64,000 nt of DNA from Myxococcales bacterium (GTDB lineage Bacteria > Myxococcota_A > Polyangia > Polyangiales > Houyiibacteriaceae), in NCBI GenBank assembly GCA_029861865.1, contig JAOTYL010000003.1:62001-126000 (forward strand). Direction: 5' to 3'. Position 1 is the stretch's first letter. Every line of letters begins with the position of its first letter. A program made the position numbers and the translations under genes. Positions 1 through 9,201 of this stretch are shown piece by piece. The notes beneath the pieces were generated by a model, which made no database searches, was not told the origin of the DNA, and saw only the letters and a list, made by a program, of their open reading frames with translations.

Positions 1-657
1 CATGTGGTTCATGGTGAGCGACATCGAGTAGCAACCGATGCGATTGCCCACGAAGTTTGGCGTGTCCTTGCCGATGACGATGCCCTTGCCGAGCTGGTCC
101 GTCCCGAAGAGCCTCATGCGATCCATCACGGCAGGGTCGGTCTCCTCGCCGGCGACCAGCTCGAGCAGCTTCATGTAACGGACCGGATTGAAGAAGTGCA
201 TCACCAGGAAGTTCTTGCGGAATGAATCGCCGCGCCCGTGGAGCATGTCCTCGATGCGAAGTCCCGAGGTGTTGGAGGCGATGACCGTACCTTCGTCCAG
301 GGTGTTCTCTAGCTTTTCGAAGAGGCTTCGCTTGATGTCGAGGTTCTCGATGATCGCCTCGATCACGAGGTCACACCCCTTCAAGAGCTCGATGTCGTCC
401 TCGAGGTTGCCGATCCTGACCCGCTTTGCGTAGACCGGATGAAAGAAGGCCGCGGGCCTCGCTTTGAGCGCGCCCTGGAGGCCGCCAGCCGCAAACTGAT
501 TCCGCCTGGCAGGATTCTTCTTCTCTTCGTCGCTCAATCCCGGGGGCACGATATCGAGCATCACCACGTCGATCCCGGCGTTGGCAAAGTGCGCCATGAT
601 GCCGCTGCCCATGACACCCGCTCCGATCACACCTGCTCGCCGAACTGGTTTGGTCAT
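1..657 (-). CDS. 3-hydroxyacyl-CoA dehydrogenase, N-terminal part (runs off the left edge)
   Basis: The reverse strand from an ATG at 657 stays open to base 1 and encodes 219 residues. It begins with a Rossmann NAD-binding motif GAGVMGSGI (about residues 12-20) and an acidic strand end, VVMLDIVPP. The motif IASNTS and the family signature MHFFNPV, which holds the catalytic His, follow. These features define the 3-hydroxyacyl-CoA dehydrogenase step of beta-oxidation, the NAD-dependent oxidation of L-3-hydroxyacyl-CoA. A long insert after the first Rossmann unit resembles the FadN-type fusion with a C-terminal enoyl-CoA hydratase more than the roughly 280-residue stand-alone enzymes. The missing C-terminus prevents a firm choice between them. 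Confidence 0.85.
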   Translation of the reverse strand, partial: MTKPVRRAGVIGAGVMGSGIMAHFANAGIDVVMLDIVPPGLSDEEKKNPARRNQFAAGGLQGALKARPAAFFHPVYAKRVRIGNLEDDIELLKGCDLVIEAIIENLDIKRSLFEKLENTLDEGTVIASNTSGLRIEDMLHGRGDSFRKNFLVMHFFNPVRYMKLLELVAGEETDPAVMDRMRLFGTDQLGKGIVIGKDTPNFVGNRIGCYSMSLTMNHM

Positions 658-733
658 ACCTCTCTCCTGCTAGTTGAGCGTGAGAACCTTCAGCAAGACG
701 GGCTCTGAGGCAAGTCGTTAGTTCGGAAGGCTG

Positions 734-1537
734 TTAACCCTTAGATGTGACTCTCAGTGCCGCGACGAGCTCGTCGTGGATGGCGCCATTGCTGGCGACA
801 GCGCTACCTCCATAGATCGTCTGCTCGCCGGTCATCGAAGTGAGCCTTCCACCGGCTTCGCGAATCAGGACGGCTGCAGCGCAGATGTCCCAGGGTTTGA
901 CCCCGGGGTCGACCATCGCGTCCGCTCGACCCAGCAGGACCTGCTTGTACCCGTCGAAATCGGGATACCCGCGCGCCGAGTCGCAGGCGTCAGCAAGCCG
1001 GACCAGCGTATCGCCGACGCCCGCTTCGGTGAACTGTTGAAGACCACCATGCATCACCGTGGCATCACCCAGCGAGGTCACCTTCGACACGTGCGTCTCA
1101 ACTCCATTGTGGGTCGTGCCTTGACCGAGGGCCCCGACGAACAAGTCACCGGCCGACGGCATGTACGCGATCCCCACCACCGGGGTTCCGTCGATCTCGA
1201 TCCCGAGGAGCACCGACCACGTCGGCAGGCCTCGGACGAAGGCGCGCGTGCCATCAATGGGATCAACGATGAAACGCAGCTCGGCATTGTCGCCATGTCG
1301 GCCGGTCTCCTCGCCGTAGAACTCCGCGTGTGGATAATGCTCCACGACGTAGTCGCGAATAATCTCCTCTACTTCGCGATCGGCGATGGTCACCGGGCTG
1401 CGATCTGGCTTCTTCTCAGGTACGACCCCCCGATTGAAATGTTTCAGCGCGATCTCTCCAGCTTGGACGATCAGATCGGATAACCCTTGTAACGCGCCCG
1501 AGCCACCGATGCGATCTGCGTCAAACCCCTTGCCCAT
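734..1537 (-). CDS. Inositol monophosphatase family phosphatase (HisN-like)
   Basis: The product has the metal-dependent phosphatase motifs in order: GEETG, DPIDGTRAFVRG and, near the C-terminus, KPWDICAA. These residues bind Mg ions and position the phosphate in the inositol monophosphatase superfamily. The RGLPTW context and short length suit bacterial histidinol-phosphate phosphatase (HisN) or a general sugar phosphatase; substrate cannot be read from sequence. The frame is open to a TTG at 1651, but that extension is low-complexity and overlaps the divergent acyltransferase gene. The ATG at 1537, about ten residues before the conserved domain, is therefore preferred, although it has no strong ribosome binding site. 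Confidence 0.82.
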   Translation of the reverse strand: MGKGFDADRIGGSGALQGLSDLIVQAGEIALKHFNRGVVPEKKPDRSPVTIADREVEEIIRDYVVEHYPHAEFYGEETGRHGDNAELRFIVDPIDGTRAFVRGLPTWSVLLGIEIDGTPVVGIAYMPSAGDLFVGALGQGTTHNGVETHVSKVTSLGDATVMHGGLQQFTEAGVGDTLVRLADACDSARGYPDFDGYKQVLLGRADAMVDPGVKPWDICAAAVLIREAGGRLTSMTGEQTIYGGSAVASNGAIHDELVAALRVTSKG

Positions 1538-1642
1538 GGAGGGAGCATGACCTGCCAGCCCCTCTGCGGGAAGTGGGCGTGTCCCTGTCTTGTTTCGCGC
1601 TTTCTCATTGACGGATCCAGCCTTCTTCTCCACGATGGCGGT

Positions 1643-2572
1643 ATGTCTCAAAGGGGGTCGATCGTGCCGTTCGCCGGCTGGCGGCGGCCGCGATTATTGG
1701 GGGATTCCCACTGGCGGGCCGCCCTCCGCTCGGTGGGGGACCGCGTAGTCCGGATCGCCGAAGAGGTGGTCGGCCAGGACATCGACGCCCGCATCGCCGG
1801 GATCCGAACTCATCCCAACGAAGTCGGCCACGACCCCTTTGGCTTCGATCCAGAAACCAGCCGCTATGCCCTCGCCATGGCGGGTCTGCTGCACCGTCGT
1901 TACTTTCGTACCCAGGTGTTCGGAATCGAGCGTATTCCCGAGGGGAGGGTGCTGATCGTCGCCAATCATTCCGGCCAGCTCCCGATCGACGCCGTGCTGA
2001 TCGCCTGCGCGCTCATGCTCGATGCGAATCCCCCGCGATTTCCGAGAAGCATGGTCGAAACGTGGACCGCCGAGCTGCCCTTCATTTCGACGCTGTACCC
2101 ACGGCTCGGCCAAGTGGTCGGCTCGCCGGAGAACGCGCGCCGCCTGCTGAGGCAAGAGGAGTCGCTGATCGTCTTCCCCGAGGGAGCCAAGGGGATCAGC
2201 AAGACCTTCGATCAGCGCTATCAGCTCACCGACTTCGGTCTCGGCTTCGTGCGGCTCGCGCTCGAGACGAATACCCCGATCGTTCCGGTCGCGGTCATCG
2301 GCGGCGAAGAACAGTATCCGTCGATCGCGGACTTCAAGCCGCTCGCCAAGCTCCTTCGGATGCCCGCGTTTCCGGTCATGCCGCAGCTATTCTTCGGGAT
2401 GATTGCGCCCTTGCCGACGAAATACCGCCTCTACTTCGGGGAGCCATTCCGGTTCGCGGGCGACCCCGACGACGAAGACTCGGCCGTCGAAGAAAAAGTC
2501 TGGCTCGTCAAGAGCACGATTCAAAGCATGGTGAATCGCGGCCTGCGCGAAAGAAAAGGCGTGTTCATCTGA
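1643..2572 (+). CDS. Lysophospholipid acyltransferase family protein (PlsC-like)
   Basis: The product carries the acyltransferase block NHSGQLPID, a variant of the NHxxxxD catalytic motif with wider His-Asp spacing, followed by the substrate-binding motif FPEGAKG. These are hallmarks of glycerophosphate and lysophosphatidate acyltransferases, which transfer an acyl chain to a glycerolipid at the inner membrane. There is no obvious long transmembrane segment, so it is probably peripheral. The frame is open from 1547, but the ATG at 1643 (MSQRGS) lies in the gap between this gene and the divergent phosphatase gene and is the better start. The exact acceptor lipid is unknown. The epimerase-like gene follows 20 bases downstream, so the two may be cotranscribed. 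Confidence 0.78.
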   Translation: MSQRGSIVPFAGWRRPRLLGDSHWRAALRSVGDRVVRIAEEVVGQDIDARIAGIRTHPNEVGHDPFGFDPETSRYALAMAGLLHRRYFRTQVFGIERIPEGRVLIVANHSGQLPIDAVLIACALMLDANPPRFPRSMVETWTAELPFISTLYPRLGQVVGSPENARRLLRQEESLIVFPEGAKGISKTFDQRYQLTDFGLGFVRLALETNTPIVPVAVIGGEEQYPSIADFKPLAKLLRMPAFPVMPQLFFGMIAPLPTKYRLYFGEPFRFAGDPDDEDSAVEEKVWLVKSTIQSMVNRGLRERKGVFI

Positions 2573-2592
2573 GGTAACCCGCAACCGTTCTT

Positions 2593-3696
2593 ATGCCTGA
2601 CACACAACCCACCCGTCCCAGCAAACCAAGCGCCCGTCCTCGGGGAGAGCCGGCCGAAATTCGCCCGTCCGCCCGCGCGTCGGTGGCACGGGGGGTGTTT
2701 GGTGATGCGAGCCAGCCGAGCGCGAAGCCTTCGCGTGAGAGTAGCGTTCGCCTCAAGGCCGCGGCCGAGGGCGCAGTGCTCGTGACGGGGATATGTGGAC
2801 GCCTTGGCAAGCTCCTCGCGCGCGAGCTCCACCGCTCGGACACGGTAGTGGGGGTCGATCGGCGGCCATTCATCGGGCGCCCAAAGGATATCACCCACCA
2901 CGAAGTCGACATGCGCCGAAAGAAGATGAAAGACATCTTTCGCGGTCGGAACATCCGAGCGGTCGTTCACGTCGGTGTCCTTCACAACCCTCGCCGTAGT
3001 GACCGGGAGCGACACTCCTGGAACATCGTCGCGTTTCAGAAGCTGCTCGAGTACATGGCGCAGTACGAGGTCCCGAAGCTCGTGGTCCTCTCGGGCGCCA
3101 ACGTGTACGGCCCGCAGGCCAACAACCCTCAGTTTTTGACCGAGGACGCGCCCCTGCTAGGCGCGCAGCACTTCGGCGGGATGCGTGACCTGGTCGAGCT
3201 CGACATGCTCGCTCAAAGCTTCTTCTGGAAGCATCCAACCACCGACACCGTCATCCTTCGCCCGTGCCACATTGTCGGGCGCGTCCGGAATGCCGCGAGC
3301 AACTACCTGAGGCTCGATCGTCCAGTGATGATCATGGGGTTCGACCCGATGATGCAGATCGTGCACGAAAAGGACGTGACGCGTGCGATCCAGCTCGCGC
3401 TGCGGCCAGGGGTCCGTGGCATCTTCAATATTCGCGGCCCGGGGGAAATGCCCCTTTCCCATCTCGTGCGCAAGGCAGGTGGGCGTCCGAGGGTGCTTCC
3501 GTCGCCGCTTGCGCGTCTGGCGCTCGACCAGTTGTGGCGGCTGCGTCTCAGCAACTTCCCGTCCCAGGAGCTCGACCATTTGCGCTATGTCTGCATGGTC
3601 GACGACACGCGGGCGCGCGAAGAGCTCGGGTACGAGCCGATCCATTCGATCGACCGGGCGCTTCGCGACCTTCGGCGCGTTCGGTATCTGCGCTAG
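2593..3696 (+). CDS. NAD-dependent epimerase/dehydratase family protein (extended SDR)
   Basis: After a basic, Pro/Ala/Ser-rich leader of about 60 residues the protein shows the extended short-chain dehydrogenase Rossmann motif TGICGRLGK and an acidic VVGVDRRP strand. Further on it has HVGVLHNP and LSGANVYGP, the region of the catalytic Ser/Tyr. The usual YxxxK is not obvious; the equivalent area reads GAQHFGGMRDLVE, so catalysis may be altered. The family acts on nucleotide sugars or quinone-like substrates. The protein follows the acyltransferase gene closely, which hints at an envelope or lipid role, but no substrate is assigned. Confidence 0.7.
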   Translation: MPDTQPTRPSKPSARPRGEPAEIRPSARASVARGVFGDASQPSAKPSRESSVRLKAAAEGAVLVTGICGRLGKLLARELHRSDTVVGVDRRPFIGRPKDITHHEVDMRRKKMKDIFRGRNIRAVVHVGVLHNPRRSDRERHSWNIVAFQKLLEYMAQYEVPKLVVLSGANVYGPQANNPQFLTEDAPLLGAQHFGGMRDLVELDMLAQSFFWKHPTTDTVILRPCHIVGRVRNAASNYLRLDRPVMIMGFDPMMQIVHEKDVTRAIQLALRPGVRGIFNIRGPGEMPLSHLVRKAGGRPRVLPSPLARLALDQLWRLRLSNFPSQELDHLRYVCMVDDTRAREELGYEPIHSIDRALRDLRRVRYLR

Positions 3697-3700
3697 CGCG

Positions 3701-4642
3701 CTAGCGGCATTTGCCGTCGATGCAGTCTTGGCCTTCAGGGCACTCGCTCCGGATGCGGCAGTCGCTCTGCATTTCGCTGGGCGCGTAGCAGAGGTTGTCG
3801 AGACCGCAGAGCGGCACTTGGCCGTCGAAAGACTCGCAGATCGCGTCGGGATCGGGTGCGGTCGCATCACACTCGGTGCGGCACACACCCTCGACGCAGA
3901 CCGAGCCGTCACAATCGAGGTTGGTTCGGCAGAACGGGTTTGGCGCGTTCGGGTCGGGGTTGGTGCGCGGGCGGCAGAAGCCCTCCGCATCGCACGTCTC
4001 GATCGCCTCGTCGCAGCCGGAATCACAGCGCCGTAGGCAGGCCCCCTCGACGCAGTTCGTGGTCAGGTCCGGGCAATCACTGCTGTCGATGCATTGCCCA
4101 GCCACCGGGAGGCAGAGGCTATCTTGACAGGCCGTGCCGCCCGGGCAGCGCGTGGTGCCGCCGCAAAGCAGTCGGCAGCGGTTGTTCGCGCAAGTGAAGC
4201 CGGCGGCACATTGGAAGTCGAACTGGCACGTTTCGATCACCGGTACGCAGAGGTTCTCGACACAGAGCTCCTCCGCGCCGCAATCGGCATCGAGGAGGCA
4301 GTTGCCTTCGACCTCCGGGCGACAGCTTTCTCTGAAGTCACACTCGAACCCCACGGCGCAATCCGGATCCTCGAGGCATTCGGAAAGCGCGGGGATCAAA
4401 CACGCGCCCTCGGACCGCTCGCAGTAGCTTCCAACCGGGCAATCGCCGTCGGTGAGGCAGATCCCAAAATCGATGGCGACACACCCGTTGGTCGATGGGT
4501 CGCAGAACGCTTCCGAAGGACAGTCGAGGTCGTCGAGACACGAGACCGGCACGTCGCGCTGGACGGGGTCTGGTCCGTAGACGGGACAGCCGACGAGGAG
4601 GAGCACTGCGGGTAGCAATGAGAAAATACGTGCTTTGGCCAT
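3701..4642 (-). CDS. Cysteine-rich lipoprotein with Dickkopf-like repeats
   Basis: The N-terminus MAKARIF is followed by a hydrophobic stretch and a lipobox LLVGC (Cys19), so this is a predicted lipoprotein. The remaining roughly 290 residues are a tandem array of short modules with the spacing C-x(4-5)-C-x(4-6)-C plus D/E-rich linkers, such as CLDDLDCPSEAFC, CLTDGDCPVGSYC and CQFDFQCAAGFTC. Such EGF/Dickkopf-like cysteine repeats are common in surface lipoproteins of Myxococcota. They presumably form a disulphide-rich extracytoplasmic rod. A GAGGGGT ribosome binding site precedes the ATG. The function is unknown. Confidence 0.72.
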   Translation of the reverse strand: MAKARIFSLLPAVLLLVGCPVYGPDPVQRDVPVSCLDDLDCPSEAFCDPSTNGCVAIDFGICLTDGDCPVGSYCERSEGACLIPALSECLEDPDCAVGFECDFRESCRPEVEGNCLLDADCGAEELCVENLCVPVIETCQFDFQCAAGFTCANNRCRLLCGGTTRCPGGTACQDSLCLPVAGQCIDSSDCPDLTTNCVEGACLRRCDSGCDEAIETCDAEGFCRPRTNPDPNAPNPFCRTNLDCDGSVCVEGVCRTECDATAPDPDAICESFDGQVPLCGLDNLCYAPSEMQSDCRIRSECPEGQDCIDGKCR

Positions 4643-4687
4643 ACCCCTCGGACGCCCGGGCTCCGGGGGTATTCAGGCTGCCGAGAA

Positions 4688-5203
4688 CTAGTCCAGAAAG
4701 GTCTCGTTTAGAGCTCGATTTTGACGCAGTGCCTCATAGAGGACGATGGCGACGGCGTTGCTGAGATTTAGGCTCCGAACCGGTCCCAGCGTAGGGATCG
4801 CCCAGACACGATCGCGCCGAGCGACGAGGGCCTCGGGGAGGCCAATCGACTCTCGCCCGAAGACCAAGGCGTCCCCGGGCTCGAAGCCCGCCTCGAGGTA
4901 AGAGCGGGATGCTCCCGCGGAAAAGAAATGAATTCGGGTGGATGCATTGGATTCTTCGAAGGCGTCGAACGATTCGTGACGGTGGATGTCGACCAGATTC
5001 CAGTAATCGAGGCCTGCACGGCGCACGGCGTGCTCGTCGATCGAGAAGCCGAGTGGCCCGACGAGATGCAGGGGCGAGCCGGTCGCGGCGCAGGTCCGCG
5101 CGATCGCTCCGGTGTTCGGTGGGATTTCCGGTTCGACCAGAACCACGTGGAACGGATTCTCGAGGGGCCGCGCGCGGAGCTTCGGGCCTTGGGGCATGAC
5201 CAT
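4688..5203 (-). CDS. trmL: tRNA (cytidine(34)-2'-O)-methyltransferase TrmL
   Basis: This short SPOUT methyltransferase (171 residues, near the usual 155-160) has all three SPOUT motifs. They are EPEIPPNTGAIARTC near the N-terminus, FGRESIGLPEAL in the middle, and VRSLNLSNAVAIVLYEALRQ at the knotted C-terminus that binds S-adenosylmethionine. TrmL (YibK) methylates the 2'-OH of the wobble nucleotide 34 in tRNA-Leu isoacceptors. The ATG at 5203 gives MVMPQG; the second Met at 5197 is equally possible. The start overlaps the start region of the divergent gene at 5196, so the two promoters must lie inside each other's coding regions or share a small region. Confidence 0.88.
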   Translation of the reverse strand: MVMPQGPKLRARPLENPFHVVLVEPEIPPNTGAIARTCAATGSPLHLVGPLGFSIDEHAVRRAGLDYWNLVDIHRHESFDAFEESNASTRIHFFSAGASRSYLEAGFEPGDALVFGRESIGLPEALVARRDRVWAIPTLGPVRSLNLSNAVAIVLYEALRQNRALNETFLD

Positions 5204-6311
5204 TCTTACGATAGAGCCTATCCACGTGGCAAAGCGGACTTGGCTTTGGGTGCTTTTGGTGGGAGCGGTGGCGGTGGTGATCTGGAACTACCAGCGCCGA
5301 CCCGAGCCGGCGGCGGCGCTTACCCCTTGGACCGATGTGGTGGCGTTGGTGCCACCCCCCCGGGGCCTCGATTGGGTGGACCCAAAGGACTATCCCGCCG
5401 TGAGCGAAGCCGTTCGAGGATTCGATCCGGACGCGCTTCGTGACGCGCTCGATGAGGCCGAGCTCAATGCGCTTTGGGTCGGCGTGACCCCTAAGGCTCC
5501 TTGGGGGCCGGAGCTCCCGCTTGCCGACCGCTTCGCGGCAGGAGGTGTCATCCGAGGGTTTCATGGAGTGTACCTCGCACCAGAGGGCCTACTTTACGCG
5601 ATCGACAGGACCGAATGGCCTGAGGCGCTGGCCGATCGCGTGCTCGGGCCGGTCGCACGAGAGATCTTGGAGGGGCGCGACCCCCCGCCGCTTGACGCCT
5701 TTCCCGAGGCCCTCACGCGCCGGCAATCGGTCGAGGTGCTGGTCCTGCTTCGCGGGGCCGACGGAGTTCGGCTTTGGCGGTCGGCACGTGCCGAATCGAT
5801 CGCCGAGGCGCTGAACACCTCAGCACTCGCGGCGCGCAAACGTTGGGAGGAGCGAAGTGACACGATGGGCGGGCCGCTCGAAGAGCGACTCGACCGGCTC
5901 GACGTGGAGGTGGCCTTGCTGTTCGATGACGGCACAATCGATGAGCGCGCGGTGTCCTTGATCGACTCGTTGGTGAAGCCGTTGCATGGGGTGGCTTACG
6001 AGCAGCCGGCGCGATGGCGCTATCTGTTGCCGACTGCCACCCACCACGAGAAAAGCCCGACCGAAGCTTACCGTCGGCTGTTTCGCGACAACGGGCTTCC
6101 CGAGGAGAGCTTCGACCGAGCCGACCTGAGGCTCTATCGGCTTCGGATGAAGACCATTTCGTTGGATCACGGCTCGGCGGCCTCGAGGCGAGGGGAGGTC
6201 GACTCGGGCTCCGACGAGCGCTCGGCTCCTCGGTCGGACTCGAGTATCTCGAAGGAGGAGTCGGGCTCCTCTGCGGGCAGCAAGACGACAAACGTCGTGC
6301 CAAAGCCCTGA
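5196..6311 (+). CDS. Membrane-anchored protein of unknown function
   Basis: The protein begins with a single hydrophobic anchor (LWVLLVGAVAVVIWNY) and then has a soluble domain of about 340 residues. I do not recognise a family. Visible features are a Pro-rich segment ALVPPPRGLDW and a Leu/Arg-rich C-terminal half ending in RLYRLRMKTISL, followed by a Ser/Glu-rich tail of about 50 residues. A GTG at 5226 (VAKRTW, just before the anchor) is an alternative start; the frame is open further back to a GTG at 5112, but that would lie inside trmL. The last 145 bases overlap, antisense, the 3' end of the histidine kinase gene. The tail encoded there is low in complexity and may be dispensable. Confidence 0.6.
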   Translation: MTILTIEPIHVAKRTWLWVLLVGAVAVVIWNYQRRPEPAAALTPWTDVVALVPPPRGLDWVDPKDYPAVSEAVRGFDPDALRDALDEAELNALWVGVTPKAPWGPELPLADRFAAGGVIRGFHGVYLAPEGLLYAIDRTEWPEALADRVLGPVAREILEGRDPPPLDAFPEALTRRQSVEVLVLLRGADGVRLWRSARAESIAEALNTSALAARKRWEERSDTMGGPLEERLDRLDVEVALLFDDGTIDERAVSLIDSLVKPLHGVAYEQPARWRYLLPTATHHEKSPTEAYRRLFRDNGLPEESFDRADLRLYRLRMKTISLDHGSAASRRGEVDSGSDERSAPRSDSSISKEESGSSAGSKTTNVVPKP

Positions 6312-8305
6312 CGGCTCCGAACGTCGATCCGGCCGCCTGATTCCGACACGATGCGTTGCGAGATCGCCAACCCGAGCCCCGTACCCTGCTGCTTCGTCGT
6401 GACGAAGGGAACGAACACGTTCGCAAGGAGGCCGGAGGCGATGCCGGGCCCCGTGTCCCGCACGCTTATCTGGACCCATTGGTGCGCTCCTCCGCCGATG
6501 CGGAAGCGGTCTTGGGTGCGGGTCTCGACGAAGATGTCCCCACCGCTCCCCATGGCTTGAAGCGCGTTCTGCACGAGGTTGATCAACACTTGGCGAAGAT
6601 GCTCGATGTCGATTCGAACCTGGGGGAGGCCTTCATCGATGGTGACGTGAAGAGTCACGTCCGCCGCATCGCATTCCGGCCGCAGCAGTTGAAGGGTTCG
6701 TTGGACGGCCGCGTTCACGTGAATCGGTTGGGGGTCCGTGTGCGGTGGGCGCGCGTAATCGAGGAACGAGCTGACCACGCGATTGAGCCTGTCGACCTCA
6801 TCGACGATGATGTCGAGAAACTCGCGGCGGTCCTCCGGACTTCGGTCAGCCTCGGAGAGGTATTGGGCGCTCGCTTTGATCGAGCCGAGTGGATTCCGGA
6901 TTTCGTGGGCAAGCCCGGCTGCCATTTCGCCGAGCGCCGCAAGCCGATCCTTTTCCTTCATCTGTTGGTAGAGCTCGGAGTTTTCGAATGTGATCGCAAC
7001 TTGGGTCGCCAGGCCGGCGAGGAGCTGGACCTCTTCCCGCGAAAACGCGTCTCGCAACCGATCGTCTCGAACGGTCAACAGGCCGTAGAGATGGCCGCCT
7101 TCGCCGCGCACCCCGAGGCACACCGATGCTTGGACGGTGCGAAGGATCACGGCGACGTCATGGAGCGTCTCCGCCTCACGGTCGTCGCCGCGCTGGCGGC
7201 ACTCTTCGAGCTCGCGCTCGGTATTTTCGAGGACGGCCGTACCGGTGGCGGCGAGCCGGTCGAGGAGGGGTCGGGCCGGCGCCATATCGATTCGCTCCGG
7301 AGGAGGAGGACCGAAGTAATGCCGCGCGACAAACGTCAGCGCGTCGGGCTCGAGTAAGTAGAAGGCGCCCTGGGTGAACCGTGGTGAGGCGTCTAGACCG
7401 TTCATGAGGGCAGCGCCGAGCTCGTCGACGTCGAGGATGTGGGTCAGAGACCGACGGAGGGCGAGCACCGTTTGTTCGAGCTCGAAGCGTTCGTGGAAAA
7501 AGACTTGGGAAATCCATTGTTGGACCCTTGTCCGAACCGGGTCGAAGAGAATCAGCACGACGAAGGCTGACACGACGACGTGAAGGAATAGCTGCTCGCC
7601 CGACACGAGCCGCATCAGCCATAGCATCAGCGCCAACATGAAGGCGAGGGCGGTCAATACACCCAAGCGGCCGGCGAGCTCGTAGAGATCGATGAGGCGG
7701 TAGTGGGTGATCGACTGCGAAAGGGCGTAGAGAAAGACGAGGATCAGGATCGTCCCTACCGGCGGGATGTCGAGGCCGACGTACGGTAGATACTCGATCA
7801 ACGTGAACAAACCGCCGAGACCGCCCACTAGGGCGATGTATCGAAGCCGGGCGCCCTCCAAGCGTGATGTCGTTTCGGATCCGAGCTTGTAGAGGTACCG
7901 CAGAGCCAAGGTCAGGAACACGATGACGTAGAGGAGGAGCCCGGTGACGACGATCGCGTGATCGTAAAAGGGGGTGAGCATCGCACCGAGCAGGACGACT
8001 GCGGCCACGACCGATGCCCGCCCGATGAATCGGGTACTCCCCGTTTGCCACGGCACCATCACCCCGAAAAAGCGGACCGCCGAAAGGGGGAGAAGGACCG
8101 CGCAGATCAGATTGAAGCGCTCCCAAAAAGGCACGCGCCCCACGACGCCGAGCATGAACGTGCTGACGTACCAAAGGCCCGTGTTGAGCGCGAGAATGCC
8201 GAAAAGCCAGTGGGCACGTTGCCGCTGAGTCCGCAGGAGTACGCTTGCTGCCAGCGCTACGCACAAAAGGGCCGCAATGAACGAGGTTTGGGTACGTGCG
8301 TCCAC
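6167..8305 (-). CDS. Membrane sensor histidine kinase (7TM-GAF-HisKA-HATPase)
   Basis: The first 250 residues hold about seven to eight hydrophobic segments of the type found at the N-terminus of 7TM histidine kinases. A GAF-like domain (about 275-440) follows. The dimerisation and phosphoacceptor box GLAHEIRNPLGSIKASAQYL contains His467. The ATP-binding domain has an N box (INLVQNALQAM), a G1 box (VRDTGPGI) and a G2 box (TGLGLAI). It would autophosphorylate in response to a membrane or cytosolic cue and pass phosphate to an unlinked response regulator, as no regulator is adjacent. The start is a GTG at 8305. The C-terminal 30 residues are Ser/Glu-rich and overlap the convergent upstream gene. 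Confidence 0.9.
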   Translation of the reverse strand: MDARTQTSFIAALLCVALAASVLLRTQRQRAHWLFGILALNTGLWYVSTFMLGVVGRVPFWERFNLICAVLLPLSAVRFFGVMVPWQTGSTRFIGRASVVAAVVLLGAMLTPFYDHAIVVTGLLLYVIVFLTLALRYLYKLGSETTSRLEGARLRYIALVGGLGGLFTLIEYLPYVGLDIPPVGTILILVFLYALSQSITHYRLIDLYELAGRLGVLTALAFMLALMLWLMRLVSGEQLFLHVVVSAFVVLILFDPVRTRVQQWISQVFFHERFELEQTVLALRRSLTHILDVDELGAALMNGLDASPRFTQGAFYLLEPDALTFVARHYFGPPPPERIDMAPARPLLDRLAATGTAVLENTERELEECRQRGDDREAETLHDVAVILRTVQASVCLGVRGEGGHLYGLLTVRDDRLRDAFSREEVQLLAGLATQVAITFENSELYQQMKEKDRLAALGEMAAGLAHEIRNPLGSIKASAQYLSEADRSPEDRREFLDIIVDEVDRLNRVVSSFLDYARPPHTDPQPIHVNAAVQRTLQLLRPECDAADVTLHVTIDEGLPQVRIDIEHLRQVLINLVQNALQAMGSGGDIFVETRTQDRFRIGGGAHQWVQISVRDTGPGIASGLLANVFVPFVTTKQQGTGLGLAISQRIVSESGGRIDVRSRQGFGTTFVVLLPAEEPDSSFEILESDRGAERSSEPESTSPRLEAAEP

Positions 8306-8355
8306 GCGCGAAGCGTACCAGGGATCAGGCGCTAGAGTAGTGGGTAGAGGGTCGG

Positions 8356-9201
8356 ATGCAGATTTTGGACGGGCCGATTGGGACGGAGCTCATTGCGCGA
8401 GGGGTCGCGCTCGACGGCGCAGATTGGAGCGCCCGCGCGATCCGCGGTGCGCCAGAGGTTCTGTCCAACATCCATGCCAGCTACGCCGAGGCAGGTGCGA
8501 CTCTTCATACGGCGAACACCTTTCGAACGCAGCCGGGCGTGCTCGGAGACCGATGGGGTGACGATCTGCGCGCCGCGGTGACGATCGCGAGAAGCGCGGT
8601 TCCGGTGGGGCAAAAAGTGCTCGGCAGCATCGCCCCGATCGAAGATTGCTATCGGCCCGACCTCAGCCCGGGAAAAGCGGCCTTCGCCCAGCACCGCAAG
8701 ACGGCTCGCGCGTTGGCCGAGGCAGGCTGTGATGCGTTGCTCTGCGAGACCTTTGCGCATCAGGCGGAGGCACTTGCCGCACTAGAAGCGGCACGCGATA
8801 CAGGGCTTCCGGTTTGGCTGTCGCTGACGGCGGGTCCCTTCGGAGAGCTTCTGACACCTTCGGATTTCGGGCAGATAGGTCGTGAAGCGGTCGCGCTTGG
8901 CGTCGATCGTCTTCTTGCAAATTGCATTGCGGCGACCCGGATGACGCCCTTCGTGGAGGCGTTGGCATCGCTCGGCGTACCACTAGGCGTCTACGCCAAT
9001 GCCGGGGCCAAGGATGAGCGACTCGGGTGGGGTGACGCCGCAGAGGACGCAGCCGAGCGGTACGTCGAGCTCGCCGAGCGATGGGCAGAGATCGGCGCAA
9101 CGGTCATCGGTGGGTGCTGCGGCACAGGGCCTCTTCATATTCGCGCGTTGAGCAAACGCTTTCGGTCAGGAGCTGGCGACGTTCTTGGCGCCGGCGTCTG
9201 A
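8356..9201 (+). CDS. Homocysteine S-methyltransferase family protein
   Basis: The protein begins with ILDGPIGTEL, the strand-1 motif of the Pfam S-methyl_trans barrel. It contains ANTFRTQP and ends with the zinc-binding signature GGCCGTGP; together with the Cys of LANCIA these give the three zinc-ligand cysteines. Members transfer a methyl group from S-methylmethionine, betaine or methyl-folate to homocysteine. At 281 residues this is the short stand-alone form, not MetH. A GAGGG ribosome binding site precedes the ATG. Its last 36 bases overlap the convergent hybrid kinase gene. The methyl donor is not determined by sequence. Confidence 0.85.
   Translation: MQILDGPIGTELIARGVALDGADWSARAIRGAPEVLSNIHASYAEAGATLHTANTFRTQPGVLGDRWGDDLRAAVTIARSAVPVGQKVLGSIAPIEDCYRPDLSPGKAAFAQHRKTARALAEAGCDALLCETFAHQAEALAALEAARDTGLPVWLSLTAGPFGELLTPSDFGQIGREAVALGVDRLLANCIAATRMTPFVEALASLGVPLGVYANAGAKDERLGWGDAAEDAAERYVELAERWAEIGATVIGGCCGTGPLHIRALSKRFRSGAGDVLGAGV

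Noticed and set aside
776-1483. Long plus-strand frame of 235 codons opposite the phosphatase gene
   Set aside because: It is the antisense shadow of the inositol-monophosphatase gene; composition is Arg/His-rich and no motif is present.
3157-4026. 289-codon minus-strand frame overlapping the epimerase and lipoprotein genes
   Set aside because: Arg/Ser/Thr-rich and out of frame with both recognised products; typical GC-rich shadow frame.
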